A stretch of 64,000 nucleotides of DNA from the NCBI RefSeq assembly GCF_032854445.1, contig NC_088302.1, forward strand, positions 43,440,645 through 43,504,644. The letters are read 5' to 3'. Of this stretch, positions 33,661 through 45,728 are shown in pieces. Made by a program: the position numbers and the translations under genes. This DNA comes from Liolophura sinensis (Eukaryota > Mollusca > Polyplacophora > Chitonida > Chitonidae). The notes below the pieces were generated by a model, which ran no database searches, was not told where the DNA came from, and saw only the letters and a program-made list of their open reading frames with translations. Each line of letters begins with the position of its first letter. Position 1 is the stretch's first letter.

Positions 33661-34349
33661 CTCAGGACTTTCAGAAACTCAGCAGAAACTCAGCAGAACC
33701 TCCTAAAACTCATCTGAACCTCATGGAGTTCCGCTGAACCTTCACTGAACTCTGTTCAGTCTCAATCAGCTTGTCAGAGTGTTGAAATGTATTAATAACG
33801 ATTTTTATGACTTTGTCATTGGAATGTATAAATAGCGATTACGACAACTTTGTTTACTTGTTGCCATTTGTCAGTAGTGCCTTCGTTAAACTTATCATTG
33901 TGTTCTCATGTATCAATATGCTCTTTCGTTGAACTTGTAAGCGTGGTACCATTTTTCAATAACGCTTTCGTTCAACATTTGTGTTGCCACGTGTTATGTC
34001 ATAAGCATATTCGTTGAACTTGTCAGTGTGTTGCAGTATCGCTATCCTTGAACTTGAAATTACGTTGCCATGTAGCAATAATACTTTAATTCATACCATT
34101 GAAACTACTATATAGGAATATGGTTTAACGTGATTTGCGAATGATTGCCGGCATGTTGTAAGTAAAACTAATGATGTTTGGCGGCACTCAAGTAATAGTG
34201 GTATTACTTTCTTGCTGCAGCCGTTGACATTCCCAAAATCATACTAAAGCTGTAAGAACAATGCTGTTTTCTTTCACTAAAACATCTATTTGTTCTCAAC
34301 AGACATGAGATGAAATTGTGAACATGTTGCATTCATTATTTGAGGAGAC

Positions 34350-34355
34350 AATAAA
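34350..34355 (+). promoter_or_regulatory. Candidate poly(A) signal of the beta-helix gene
   Basis: AATAAA about 690 bases after the stop, the first canonical hexamer I noticed in the 3' flank. The 3' end itself cannot be seen from sequence alone. Confidence 0.35.
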
Positions 34356-34537
34356 ATACGAGGTTTTTTCATATGTAAATTAATTTTACCAGTGTTGTGT
34401 ATTTAGGAGAATGCGATTTTACTATTATAATTTAGCTAAAACTACTTTATGATTTTACTTTGGAGAAAAACTGGATGCACTGTATACTGTCACATTTCCA
34501 GTGTTAACGCTAGACCAGATATTTTACTGACTAAACC

Positions 34538-34783
34538 GGGGCCTCCGTGGCCGAGTGGTTTGAGTGCTGACACAGCACATTGCCCCAGGAGCCTTTCAGC
34601 AATGAAGTCGCTTTGAGTTGGAGTCCAGACGATGCCGGCTTCCTCTCCGGTCGTATGTGGGAAGGTGTTGCAGCAACTTGGGCATGGCTTTGAGTTTCCA
34701 GCGCGCTTTATCTGGTTTCCTTCATCCATAATGCTGTTTGACATCCTATAAGTGAAACATTCTTAGAAAAACAATCAACAAAT
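34538..34783 (+). repeat. SINE family A, diverged full-length copy
   Basis: Head GGGGCCTCCGTGGCCGAGTG, then CAGGAGCCTTTCAGCAATGA, GGCTTCCTCTCCGGTCGTAT, a poorly matched centre and CTATAAGTGAAACATTCTTA. The centre (GGGCATGGCTTTGAGTTTCC) differs enough to suggest a separate subfamily. Confidence 0.83.
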
Positions 34784-36446
34784 TATGTACTGAACCACAA
34801 ACTAACTATTCCCGGAAGTTTGTGATCGGCAGAAAGACGTGCCTGTTGTAGCATTTTATCTTGATTTTCTTGAGATTTTACCTAACCCAATATAAAAAAG
34901 GTTGACTACTATGTAGTATTGGGATCCAGAATATATTTATTTCATCTGTGTTTTACGCCGCATGTCCTGTAGAGATGTCCTCTATCGGCTTCCATACTTA
35001 TTCAACGGCGGCGAGTCTAAAATATGGTCAACAGGGTAAAGGTATTAAAGAGAATACAACTATGCAACAGCCAATAGGTAGAGAATCACATCTCATCCAG
35101 ATAATTTTTCCATAGACCGTAAAGTTTACATGTCTTTCAGTTAGAAATTTATTAATATGTGTGCTACATCAAGAAAAATGGAATACATTTTAAAAAGACT
35201 TGTGTTATAAACATCAGTTTTCCTGAATGTTTACTATTAGGTTAATTGGTGTAAGCTAATAGTTTGCAGTATTTTTGCCGTCCTTCTGTTGATTTTTACC
35301 CTTCACTATGCGTTAAATTATAATTCCAGACACCAGAGTTAATTTTGTTTGTGGAATGTCAAAGCGCCAGGAGGACTTTGGGTTCTCCAGCACTGACGGT
35401 AGACTGCCATCCTCTAAACCGAATGCGTGAGTTGACTCCATGTTTCCACCGGTGTTCTTACGATGACAATTCACCGTTGTGCAGAATTGATTACAATCTT
35501 TAGTAATGTCATATCTACGTCTAGTCTTTAAACACAGTCTTGCACATACTTTCAGGCTTTCTATTTCTATTTGGTTTATTGAAAGAGCGCAGACTTCTTC
35601 AAGGCTATTGATCTTTTTATAAAAAAGGGCAACGTCGCGAAACAGAAAACGTTTGCTGTATGGTAAACTCTTTCATGTATAAAAGCTTGATCAATGGTTC
35701 CTTGGAAACTAAATCCACTTGTAAATGACGTTTATTAATTCTCAACATTTGCCATGGAAACATTTATCATACATCTTACATTAGCAAATTGATGTCATTC
35801 ATCTCTTAAACTGCTGTTGTCAACTGCCTACTGTAAAGAAAACACTTAAGAAAAGGGTACAAAATGAAAAATTGGGATTTGCCAAGCTCCTGCCCATTTT
35901 GCGATATTAGTATTGTTCTGGAAACAACAGTAAAGGCACAAAAACTGAATCCATACATCGATTAATTACCATCGATGATATAGACAACTTATGATATAGA
36001 GTGACAAATTTTTGAATCCTTTTGACCCTCGTCAGAGGAGCAATGAGATACAACAGGATACAGCGTCATGTCGACCAACAGGCTATCTAGTGAACGCTAT
36101 ATAGTATATGAGTGGGTGGCTGAGTTTCAAATTTCAGATGGCGCTTCCGATCTTTTCCTTCGTTTGAGCTCGGCAGACTGTCAATTCAAACGGTGTGGCT
36201 ACTAATTAGGGGCGTGGAATGTATAAACTCCTAAAATCTATGTCAGTGTTTTTATCTACAATACTGTACAGGCCTTACGTAAATATTGGTTGCTTTGTGT
36301 CAACGAATCAGCAGTCCGAAAAGGTGCCATTAATGGAAATCATTAGAACTGTAAAAAGCAATGTTCAAGACCAGAACATTTGAGCTTGGATAGGACGGCA
36401 CTGGTCCGATACTTTCAAACAGTGTCGCAAATCATTGAGTCTCAGC

Positions 36447-36608
36447 ATGGAGGGAAACAACAGTCAAAATACGTCAGGGCGAATCCAGCTAAATGAAGTC
36501 TTCAAAATGCCAGGCACAGAAGTCAGTTTGCTTATTATAATGTTTGTGGCAACGATATCCGGAACCTTTGGCAACATTTTAGTCATCAACGCCGTTTTCC
36601 GTACGAAG
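36447..36608 (+). CDS. GPCR exon 1 (N-terminus, TM1)
   Basis: 54 codons. Begins MEGNNSQNTSGRIQ and has TM1 as SLLIIMFVATISGTFGNILV. Donor GTAAGT after RTK, phase 0. An intron at the end of TM1/ICL1 is the usual place in melatonin-receptor-type genes. Confidence 0.85.
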
Positions 36609-39600
36609 GTAAGTGTCCGGCTACGCGAAGAATTTATGCGAGTTTGTAACGAAAATTTCAGACTTTAAACATAATAACGACAAAAGCAATGTTGGACAAA
36701 AGTCCAAAAGTAGAAGATTGCTGGATAATAGATTTTATTATATTCCCGTATAATTTTGAAGTTGTCTGCCTCCACTGAGTTCGGGAGGTTTGTTGACAAT
36801 TATCGGTCGACACCGATCATATTGTCGTTAAGGTGATCTTACCTAAGACAAATTGCATTCCATCTATAAAGCATGCACACTTGAACTCAATCTATGTGTT
36901 AAAAATCTGTTCGTCACATAGTTTGTCAAATGCTTGACACAGACCTGTGGTTTTCTCCGCTTTCCTTCACAGATACCACTAACCTCTGTTGTATAGGTGG
37001 AACATTCTTGAGTTAGACACCAACCGACCAAGCCATTAATCAGTCAATCAATCAAACTGCCTTTCGCCAACTCAAACTGCAGGGTGCTGTTTCTCAAAGA
37101 AGCCACACGCAAAAGCATAATCTGTTAATTTCAACAGAAAGTCTGTTGTCCGAATGATATTGGGATGCATTCTGTTATTATAGCGTAATATAATTGACAC
37201 TTTACGTTTATGGGTGGGAGATTGGTTGTTTGATTGTTGTTTTACGCCACACTCAGGAAAGTCAGTTTTACGGTAGAGAAACCACAGATTCAACTTACTG
37301 ATGAGCTTTCCGAAGTGTGACGCACACGGGTACACCAGCTGGTACAAGACAAGTTGTCTTCAACATGTGACAGCGAAATTGGCTCTAGGAATTCCGTCGA
37401 TCGCTTGATGATACAGTCAGGATAATTCCTGACAAAGGACCGCGATTAAGGTCCACTACGCGCACCTTTCTTCCTGATCTACATCCTGCTTCCTTATTGG
37501 GTGAGGAAACTGATGAGGCAAGGACAAATCGCCATACCTCACCACATTTGTGACAAACCTCACAGCAGAACGAGCAGGAGATAATTTCAGATACTCGACA
37601 CCAGTGATGCCTGCCTAGCAGCATCTTTATACCATATAATAATAGGATTGGTGTATCGAACTCAGCATAACTCCGATTATAATTATGCCTGAACGTATAG
37701 AATTCATTTATTATTCCATTTATGAAACCGTACTATTTCGCTTATTCGTTATCAACTGTATGTTGATTTACGCGAATGGATTCTGGGCTCCATTGTATAA
37801 ATTCTCCAAGACACGTAAAGCCATGTTTTAAATGCGAATTAAGTTGGTCAGTTAGACATTGAGTAAACAAAGGGGGCTTTTTAGACATTAGTGGGTTGTT
37901 TGTCATATTCCTCTTCCTCAAATATCAGCGAATCATCGATATATGTTACCAAATTTGTGCTAGTTAGACGTAGGGAACGTGTACAGCATTGATTTACACA
38001 GGCATCACTGTGATATTTTGCTAGCGGTTTGTGTATGTACAAAGTGAAAAAGAACAGAAAAGATAAAATCTGTATTCATCGCACATCAGGAAATTTTACT
38101 ATACATTCTCTCTCGTTTCCATCATCGTCTCCTCGCTGTTTCGCTACCTCTACTACCGGTGTGTCTTGCTACCTCGATGCCTCTTTGCCTCGCTGCCTCG
38201 ATTCCTCGCTACCTCGTTGATTACATCGCTGCCTCGTTGCCTCGCTACCTCACTACCCGTCTGCCTCACTGTCTCGTTGCCTCACTACCTCTTTGCCTCG
38301 CTACCTCGCTACCTGTCTGCCTCGCTGACTCGTTGCGTCGTTACATCGGTGAATCGCAAACTCGTTAACGGCTACCTTGCTACCTTGCTATATCTTGCTT
38401 CCTCGTCAACTCGCTACATTGTCATCAAACTTTTAGCCATACCTGTAAATTATTCACTTCGTTATTTATTTACAGTGTGGGTGAGGATTCTTTAGAATGC
38501 TTTGGTGAAGATGTCTTGCAACAGGCTGTTGTAAAACCACAATGTTCCGTGCTCTATAATTATAACAGGAACGGTACAGCAAACTTTGAGCTAGCGGTAA
38601 ATCATTCACATTATTAGTTATTCATAATTTATCCAAGGATTCCTCAGAATGCTCAGATAAAGATGCCTAAAAATAAACTTGAGCTTCAGTAAAACTTCAA
38701 CAAACCTACCCATCACAATGTTCCGTGCTCTATTGTTATAACACGGCCGGTACAGCAAACTTTGAGCAAGCGGTATCTCCTTCACGCCGTTACTTATTCA
38801 TAATTTACTCAAGGATTCCTCAGAATGCTCAGATAAAGATGGTTAACAATGCAGATATCTGAAACTTTACTCTCCATTGTGTTAAAAAGCGCTCTGGCTG
38901 TGTTCTCTGTTTGTGAGTATACAACGACGGAAGTAGAATAACCTAAATTCAGACAGCAGTTGATTTCATGTATCATGCAAATGGCTCTGCATTTCAAAAG
39001 GGAACCTGCTCTGCAGCAAATGTAATACGGCTTTAAGCTGTGTAGTGTATTGTATATTCTTGCCTTTCAATGATGCTAAATGGGAAAGCTGAATATGTAC
39101 TACAAGAAATTAATGGTCAATCCTACTGGAAGCCGAGTGGCCATTGTGCGGGAAAATGTATCCTATTGCCTCTAACACCAAACATAACCGCTACGGTGGC
39201 ATAGTGGTTGGAGCGACCTGGGTTTGGGATAAAACCCAAATCAGATCATACCAAAGATTTTAAAAAATGGTATTTGTTGATGCTTAGTGCTCAGCACTGA
39301 AAGATTAGAGGAAGGAAATAGGGCTGGTTAAGAGGGTCGTGTCAAAGCAATGTGACGGGTACCAATGTCTGGAGCAGTTTGGTGGGCTATCGGAGCGGCG
39401 TAAACAACAGACTCAACTTACTGATGAGCTTTCCCAATTGTGATGCACACGAGTACACCAGTTGGTGCAAGACAAGTTGTCTTCAATATATGTGAGAGAG
39501 CGAAACCGGCTCTAGGAATTCCGTCGATCGCTTGATGTAGTGCGAGAGCGTTGGGAGATACGGTCAGGATAATTCCCTGACAAAGGACCACGATTAAGGT

Positions 39601-42600
39601 CCACAAGGCAGACATTGGCCCTGCCACAAAAATACACAGTATATTACTCCTCGTCGTCATATGACTGAAATTGCTAAGGACTATATAAAAACCAAAGAAT
39701 ACGTATGTATGCATACACACCTACCTTGACATACAGCTTGGAACCACGTTGAATGAAAAGTGGAATATTTGCTCTTCATTGGATATTTGATATGTTCTTG
39801 CAGGAGCTGAGGACGGTGGCGAATTACTTTATAGTGAATTTGGCCCTGGCGGATATCTGTGTTAGCGGGATTGTTAACCCTTTCAGCATTATAGGTATGG
39901 CTTCATTCATTTAAACTTACACACAGTACATTCAAAGTTAGTCATTCGTCAAGATTAGTCACGTACATTGCGGGGTGGTGGGGAGGGGGTAAATGTTCGT
40001 AACAAACTGTATTTTGGTTTATAAGTTGTGGATAATCCAAAAATATATTTAGTAGCGATTTGATTGTTTATATAGTCAAAATGGCTGTCTATAATCAACA
40101 CGTGCAATATACAAACTATGCTCCTCGGTTAAGCTGAATTAGACATAGTTAACCCAGGTGCCTGCCTAGCATCCTTGAGAGATTCTGGAATCCCTGTTCA
40201 TATTTATTCCAAGAAACTTATATTAATTGTAACATTTAAAAAAGATAGGATGACGGCGTTTTATGGAATACCCGGACACACCTATTCTTGCAGTAATAAC
40301 TTGTCACGTTGATTAAAATCGGCACATAGCACATAGGATCTCACAAATGTTGTAAGGTGGGACACGCACATGTTCAGGGACCTTTGGTATATTTCTATCC
40401 AAGTAAAAAAAATACTCTGTCAAAATTGAAAATATCCCCCTTGGATGCATTGTCGTAAAGTTGGTGTGACAGGAAACCTTTGTACAAATATATATATCCA
40501 GATAAGATGTACAAGTCCAGATAAGACATATGATGTCTGGAGAACAGGTAGTACCCTTTAAATCCAGGGATATGATCTAGCCTTTCCAGTATTATAAAAA
40601 TAGCTTAAGGCATGCAGGATATAGAACTGGATAAGGTCGTGATAACAGTTTAAACAGTGAATGGCCGGTGGGAAAGCCGAATATTTTTTGACATCCGATG
40701 AGGTGTCTCTAGTGTGAGGCAGAAACTTGAGCAACTGTTAACTCAAACATTGATTGTACACCAGCGTCTGTAGCGATACAATATTTCAGTTTCTATAGTA
40801 ACGTCGTAATGTCTTTAAACAGTGAAATGAAATCATTTACCATTCAGTATCATATTTATGTCGCTTAATTCGTTTTTACCACATTATTTATAGGTAAATG
40901 CTTTCATATTATATTTATTTATTTATTTATTTGATTAGTGTATACGGGAATTATATGTATCACGTGATAGCACGCATTAAGTGTCATTAATGTACCAAGT
41001 GTGATGTCTGTAGGTGCAGTATTAATGGAGATATGGGCCAGACTGCTGTTCAGACTCCTATTTACAGATGCGCTCCCTTGTGTCAGATTCGGGTATTATT
41101 GACATCACGTGATAGCCCGCATTAAGTATTATTAATGTACCAAGTATGATGTCAGTTGGTGCCGTAATAATGGAGATGTAGCGTTTACAATAGCAGACGC
41201 GTGTTTATGCATTATACCTTGTGTTTGTACCCATTTCAACCATGCTCCATGAGCTCAGGGGAATACTTTCTAATTCATTTGTTAATGACACAATTGCTCT
41301 AAAAGGACTTTCATATTTTTAGAACAACAGTGTGTGTTTTACACATCAGTTGAAAGGTGATTTTGATCGAACTGGCTTGATTAGCGGCATCACTCTGCCA
41401 TGCATATCACATGCACCCATTGTCTCGGCATTTTCTGTCATTGTCCTCGTCACCGTGTGTTCAAACTCACAATGAGGTGTACACTAGGCCTACTGTTTCA
41501 AGTCTTAATTCCTTCTAAATTACCCACAGAATGTCTACTGATGCTCCTGAATGTGAATATAAACGAAAGCAGATATATTTACAGTGATTTGTTTATTACT
41601 TACGTGGCTTTAATCTCTTCGAGTGGTATTCTTTGAAAAAGTAGTCCTACGTGGGCAGGGATTAATTTTTTTCGGTTTATTTTGCAGTATGAACGCAAAA
41701 ATTTGACAAGTCAAGTAATTTGTCGTATGAATGCCTCTTTACCTTTATCGAAAATAAAGTAATAAAAAAGTGTGCATCACGTTTTAATGAGGTCAAGGCC
41801 ACGAGTTTAAGAATTGATGCAAAATGACCTCATAGTTTACCTTAGAGTGAATTTAGTTCTCTGGCTTTATTGGTGATTGGTCTATAAATTCCGCCGTGTT
41901 AGTTTCCATCACGACTTCAACTTCCCGTCTCTTTTCAGGTGTACTGGACGGAGAGCAATACTTCCTGGATCGACCCGGTTTGTGTGAGTTCGTTGCCAGT
42001 TTCTGCCTGACAGCCTGTTATTGTTCCCTTCTCAGCATCGGCTGTATCAGTATCAACCGCTACATCCATATCTGTCACAAGGATCTTTATCCGAAGCTGT
42101 ACACACCATGTAAAGGCGCGCTGATGCTCATCGCTCTATGGATCGTCAGTTTTCTCTTGGAGATGCCCAATTTTTTCGGATTCGGCGGGCATGGTTATGA
42201 CCGAAAGACTCTCACATGCCTCTGGGATAGAACTGCTCACTACGGCTACAACCTCTTCTTTGTGTTTTTCGGCGTGTGTACACCGTTAGTTATAATCGCC
42301 GCCTGTTACACCAAGATTTTCATCTTCGCCCACCAAGCCAAACGAAAGATTGCCATGACAGCTAACCGGCCAGCCACGAAGGCGGGAAAAGAGAGGGCCG
42401 AGTCAATGAAGCTCGCCAAAACGCTGTTCGCGATATTTGTCTGTTTTTGCCTGTGCTGGACGCCTTACGCCATCATCGTCGTCTCTGACGTAAATGACAC
42501 CTTCCCAATGGAGCCCCATTCGTTTTCAATCCTCATTGCGCATGTCAACTCCAGCCTCAACTGTATCCTGTATGGCGTTTTCAACCGAGGTTTCAGGCGA

Positions 42601-42765
42601 GCCTACAGCAGGATTCTATGTATTGATAGATGCATGAAACAAAAAGAAAAGTTCCCGCAATCTAATTTTACCCGAAATATAACAGAGACTAGCGCTGTAC
42701 CATATGTTGTGTCAACGATCAACCTGGTCAGTTCGACAACTAATCTAAAGCCTCCTACCCCGTAA
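36447..42765 (+). CDS. Melatonin-receptor-like class A GPCR (3 exons, complete)
   Basis: Exons 36447-36608, 39804-39894 and 41939-42765 join in phase to 359 residues. The N-terminus is short with two N-glycosylation sequons (N4, N8). TM1 has GN, TM2 has NLALAD, Cys100 and Cys178 could form the TM3-ECL2 disulfide, NRY is at 124-126 followed by IHIC, TM6 has CWTPY (257-261), and TM7 ends NCILY (292-296), followed by FNRGFRRAY as helix 8. NRYxxIC plus N-x-x-x-Y without the usual Pro resembles melatonin receptors. The ligand cannot be assigned from sequence; an orphan relative is equally possible. I chose the first ATG (36447); the frame upstream offers only TTG. Confidence 0.88.
36945..37065 (+). 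repeat. Possible decayed SINE family A copy
   Basis: GTGGTTTTCTCCGCTTTCCT, TGTTGTATAGGTGGAACATT, CTTGAGTTAGACACCAACC and a CAATCAATCAAA tail resemble the family A 3' half. Confidence 0.45.
37287..37463. repeat. Dispersed direct repeat R2, copy 1 (GPCR intron 1)
   Basis: ATTCAACTTACTGATGAGCT, ACAAGACAAGTTGTCTTCAA, GGAATTCCGTCGATCGCTTG and GGACCGCGATTAAGGTCCAC recur at 39411-39605 in the same order and orientation. Starts next to a TTGTTTTACGCC SINE-tail-like stretch (37,225-37,250). Confidence 0.88.
38130..38420. repeat. CTCGCTGC/CTACCTCGTTGC-type low-complexity array
   Basis: Degenerate 8- and 12-base units (CTCGCTACCTCGTTGCCTCG) run over about 290 bases of pyrimidine-rich sequence. The translated LPRCLATSLP repeats are not a protein. 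Confidence 0.9.
38480..38842. repeat. About 176-bp tandem duplication
   Basis: AATGTTCCGTGCTCTAT at 38541 and 38717, GTACAGCAAACTTTGAGC and GGATTCCTCAGAATGCTCAG each occur twice. A more diverged third end (GGATTCTTTAGAATGCTTTG) precedes them at about 38,486. Confidence 0.88.
39187..39410 (+). repeat. SINE family B, diverged copy
   Basis: tRNA-like start CGCTACGGTGGCATAGTGGT, then TGCTCAGCACTGAAAGA, GGAAATAGGGCTGGTTAA and AATGTGACGGGT, the same order of blocks as at 58296. Different from family A. Confidence 0.7.
39411..39605. repeat. Dispersed direct repeat R2, copy 2
   Basis: Second copy of the sequence at 37287-37463, with a short extra stretch (GTAGTGCGAGAGCGTTGGGA) absent from copy 1. 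Starts at the end of SINE family B, which hints that R2 may belong to a composite element. Confidence 0.88.
39804..39894 (+). CDS. GPCR exon 2 (ICL1 to TM2)
   Basis: ELRTVANYFIVNLALADICV followed by SGIVNPFSII. Carries the conserved TM2 Asp. Acceptor GTTCTTGCAG, donor GTATGG; leaves one base that exon 3 completes to Gly. Confidence 0.9.
40948..41180. repeat. About 145-bp tandem duplication (GPCR intron 2)
   Basis: CACGTGATAG at 40961 and 41106, each followed by CGCATTAAGT, TTAATGTACCAAGT and TAATGGAGAT. Two copies only. Confidence 0.85.
41939..42765 (+). CDS. GPCR exon 3 (TM3 to C-terminus)
   Basis: Encodes TM3-TM7 and a 50-60-residue tail rich in Ser/Thr near its end. Acceptor TCTCTTTTCAG, stop TAA. 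Its GC content is clearly higher than the flanks. No frameshift seen. Confidence 0.95.
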
Positions 42766-42912
42766 TAATTCAAGATGTTGGGTATCCGACAATTTCAAGG
42801 ACCCAGGATTTTCGGTATTAGCCTACACGACTGATCGAACACTTTGACAGTTTATTTTGTAGTGTTGACTGCACACACGTAATACACTATTCCACAGGCG
42901 TCAGTTCAGATT

Positions 42913-42918
42913 AATAAA
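42913..42918 (+). promoter_or_regulatory. Candidate poly(A) signal of the GPCR gene
   Basis: AATAAA about 150 bases after the stop codon, in TTAATAAACC. Confidence 0.45.
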
Positions 42919-43772
42919 CCAAGACGATGCGTAGGCCACCAAAGACAAGATAACAGACTTAGTTGTGTGGCTACGGTGAGGATATTGACTGTGAAATGGG
43001 GTTTTGAATGAAGGAGTTCTTGTGGCTTTACGACTCCTCGATAGTATTTTATTTATATCGTGGACAGAATGTGGAGCGTTTTTACTGAAAAGGGCATTTC
43101 AGTAAGGAACGTGAATAGTGTCAACCAATGCTGTTCACCTAGTCTGGTGACACTATATCCCAAAAGTGTACAGTTTGACATACACAAAACATTCAGTTGA
43201 TATCTTTTTAATCATTTTTAGAAAACATATTAGGACAACAGGTAATAACTGACACTTAGAGATTGCTTGTTTACAGTCCAAAGTTAATTAAATAACAATT
43301 ACACACAAGGTACAGGTGAAACCCATATTTACCCATACAATACATGTTAGAAAGGTAAATTCGAACATTTCCTACATTAGGTAATAAAACATTGTTAACC
43401 ACTTTGCAAAGTAGACATGCAACTATTACACAGACACTCATCCATTCAGTAGTCTGCAGTCTTACTTTTCTGAACTTTATTCGGTGTTGTCCAGAGTGTA
43501 TCATGTCAGACTTTTAAATGATAGGATGAAAGGTGTTCGACACTTTGGGGGTGGCAAAAGCAATCAGTGCAATTACATGTAACCCGGAACGACCCGTTAA
43601 TGAAGTGCCAGAGTACAGCACATATCGTGGCCAATCGGAGTGAGAAAAACTCCATTGGACGATCCAGCCAAGACTAACTTCTAACTCTGTCGAACTTGGT
43701 CGAACTCACTGTCATACAAGGAATCGAACGCAGTCAAGGAATCGCGTGTATAGGGAAGCGAAAAATAGGCGT

Positions 43773-43853
43773 TCATTTTAATACAATATTGTAATATATC
43801 ACAATATTATTATTACAATATTAATATATATATATAATATATATATATATAGT
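43773..43853. repeat. AT-rich palindromic/microsatellite tract
   Basis: AATACAATATTGTAATATAT followed by alternating (AT)n to 43853. Strongly self-complementary. Confidence 0.85.
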
Positions 43854-43916
43854 GTTATTGTCCTATATATCCCTCTCATTGCCCAGTTCCTGTAGTTCTC
43901 AGCGCTCTTGTCCTGT
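43851..43916. repeat. Lone copy of the 46.4-kb minisatellite unit
   Basis: TGTTATTGTCCTATATATCC, TTGCCCAGTTCCTGTAGTTC and TCAGCGCTCTTGTCC match the units at 46395-46720, about 2.5 kb away. Confidence 0.75.
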
Positions 43917-45446
43917 CTGGGATTTTAGATAGACGGAGGGATACGAAGCTCCATTGTTCTCGCTCAGTCAGGCTTGAGACTCATTTCCTCGCTTCACTTG
44001 ATCACGCGGCTGTCCGAGATTTTAGGAGATTAACTCAACAGCTAGCAAACAGATGAAGAAGACAACGCTGTAGAAGGGTCAAAATACGCCAAAATATAAA
44101 AGACAGATTCTAAAAATGGTCCCTAAGGTCAGTATAGAATGTTTTTCCGACATACAAATTTAACTGACTTGAACTTTGACAGGATATCAACGCTGAAATT
44201 AATTGTTCATTTCTTATTGTACGACCGAGAGTGTCGGTAATATGGCGTCTTCGCGAATGTCCGCTTGCACCGGCAGAGGGCACATTTTTTCGTTCTATTC
44301 AAAGAAACATCAGTCCACCCCAAGCCTGAACATTTTCCTCAACGTGATTTCAAGCAATTTACCTATATGTATATCTTCGTATTACACAATTTACTGCATT
44401 TCTTCGGTTGTTGCAAATAGCTAAGAAGTAGGATTTTCATGTTTGCCCTTGTGATTTTAGTTTTCACCATTGTGCTATAAAATTTGAAAGAAAACTGAGA
44501 TTTTGTTTTGTTTTTGCATTTGACGCTTGTAGTCCTTTCGTTACATCATTGTGCACGTACCATTGAAGATTGGTAGAGCTACCTTCAACACAAATTGAGA
44601 AATCGCTATGGAAATCACACTTAAAAATTGCATTGCTAGCGGGTCAATTCGTTCAACAACCCACCCATACAAGACGACTCTTCCAAAATTCAGTCAAAAC
44701 GCCCAGGGACTAAAATCTGATAGCATGGACGATCATTGCCATGTAAATGAGTTTTTGTCTTCGTGAGCCGCATTCGTTGCAAATTAAAATTTGTGCACAA
44801 TAGATTGGAGTTTAAATGCTGATTTAACATGTAAGCCCTCTGTTATTGTAAACTGTCATTATAAAAATAATGTTTTTTTCTCTTTCTAGAGTCGAACTCG
44901 AATCAGATGCCGTTCCTGTTCACCGGGTACATTAGAGAGTGAATTCTTATTAAAAGAAATGAAGAGAAATAAATTCTCTAGTTTACTGAAATGACGACAA
45001 CTCTTAAGACATCTCAATGGAGATTTCTTTTTTATGTGCCATCTTCTTTCTATAATCCGGTTCATCCTCCACTCACACTTAAATTTTTTTTCAAATCATC
45101 GTCATAAGTAAAATATTCTTCAGCACCACAAACACAACAGCCAATGACTGTGAAGATGACGGCAGCAAGATTTTTACAATGATGAACACTAGGATTTATT
45201 TCATGAAAATCAACACAGACATATTCAATAAATGATAACGAATAGGTTATGCATAAAGGCCTTCGTCGAGTACAAAGCATGCAAACAATTTTTAAAATTT
45301 GCATTATACTTACCATTTAATCTTATGATATTGGACATCGCGAAATGTAAAATTGAAAATTAACATGGTTTATATAACTCTTACATGTGTATTAGTTGTA
45401 AAATAAATTCTGTATACACAGTTTTTTTACACATCTGAAACAAAAT

Positions 45447-45728
45447 ATGATTTTGATTCTTATACGATATGTTTTATTGTCTTTAATGTTGGGTTTCACT
45501 CCTATATTTCTGAGTCAAAACAGGGAGTCCGGAAAGCCGATTAACGATGGGAGATTAAGCAACCAGTGTCACATAGAGAATGGCTTCTACATCTATGTGT
45601 CAAAGTCACAACGGCGGATGTGGGAAGACGGATTAATAATACATGAGAGCAATGATGACGGATTCCTTGGTGATTTGTTCCTCAGGTTTGGCTCAAAGAT
45701 TAAAAGGAAAAAAAATAAGAAAAAGTGA
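45447..45728 (+). CDS. Small ORF with signal-like N-terminus (uncertain)
   Basis: 93 residues. The first about 20 are hydrophobic (MILILIRYVLLSLMLGFTPI). There is an RR pair before MWEDG and a strongly basic end after FLGDLFLRFG (SKIKRKKNKKK). The layout (leader, dibasic sites, short peptide ending RFG) is reminiscent of a peptide-hormone precursor, but the Gly is followed by Ser-Lys rather than directly by a basic residue, so amidation is not predicted. I recognise no family. It may be a chance ORF. Confidence 0.3.
   Translation: MILILIRYVLLSLMLGFTPIFLSQNRESGKPINDGRLSNQCHIENGFYIYVSKSQRRMWEDGLIIHESNDDGFLGDLFLRFGSKIKRKKNKKK

Larger units (their letters stand above)
33661..36446 (+). other. 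Intergenic region between the beta-helix gene and the GPCR gene
   Basis: Holds a candidate poly(A) signal and a SINE. 33,680-33,760 has CTCAGCAGAA/CTCAGCAGAACC-type short repeats just after the stop. I see no clear core promoter motif for the GPCR gene. Confidence 0.6.
42919..45446. other. Intergenic sequence without an assignable gene
   Basis: Apart from the AT tract and the lone repeat unit, I see no exon with recognisable similarity. The stretch 45,062-45,125 ends in AAGTAAAATATTCTTCA, a trace of the SINE tail. Confidence 0.5.

Noticed and set aside
38166-38495. 109-codon frame rich in LPRCLATSLP repeats
   Set aside because: Product of the CTCGCTGC-type array.
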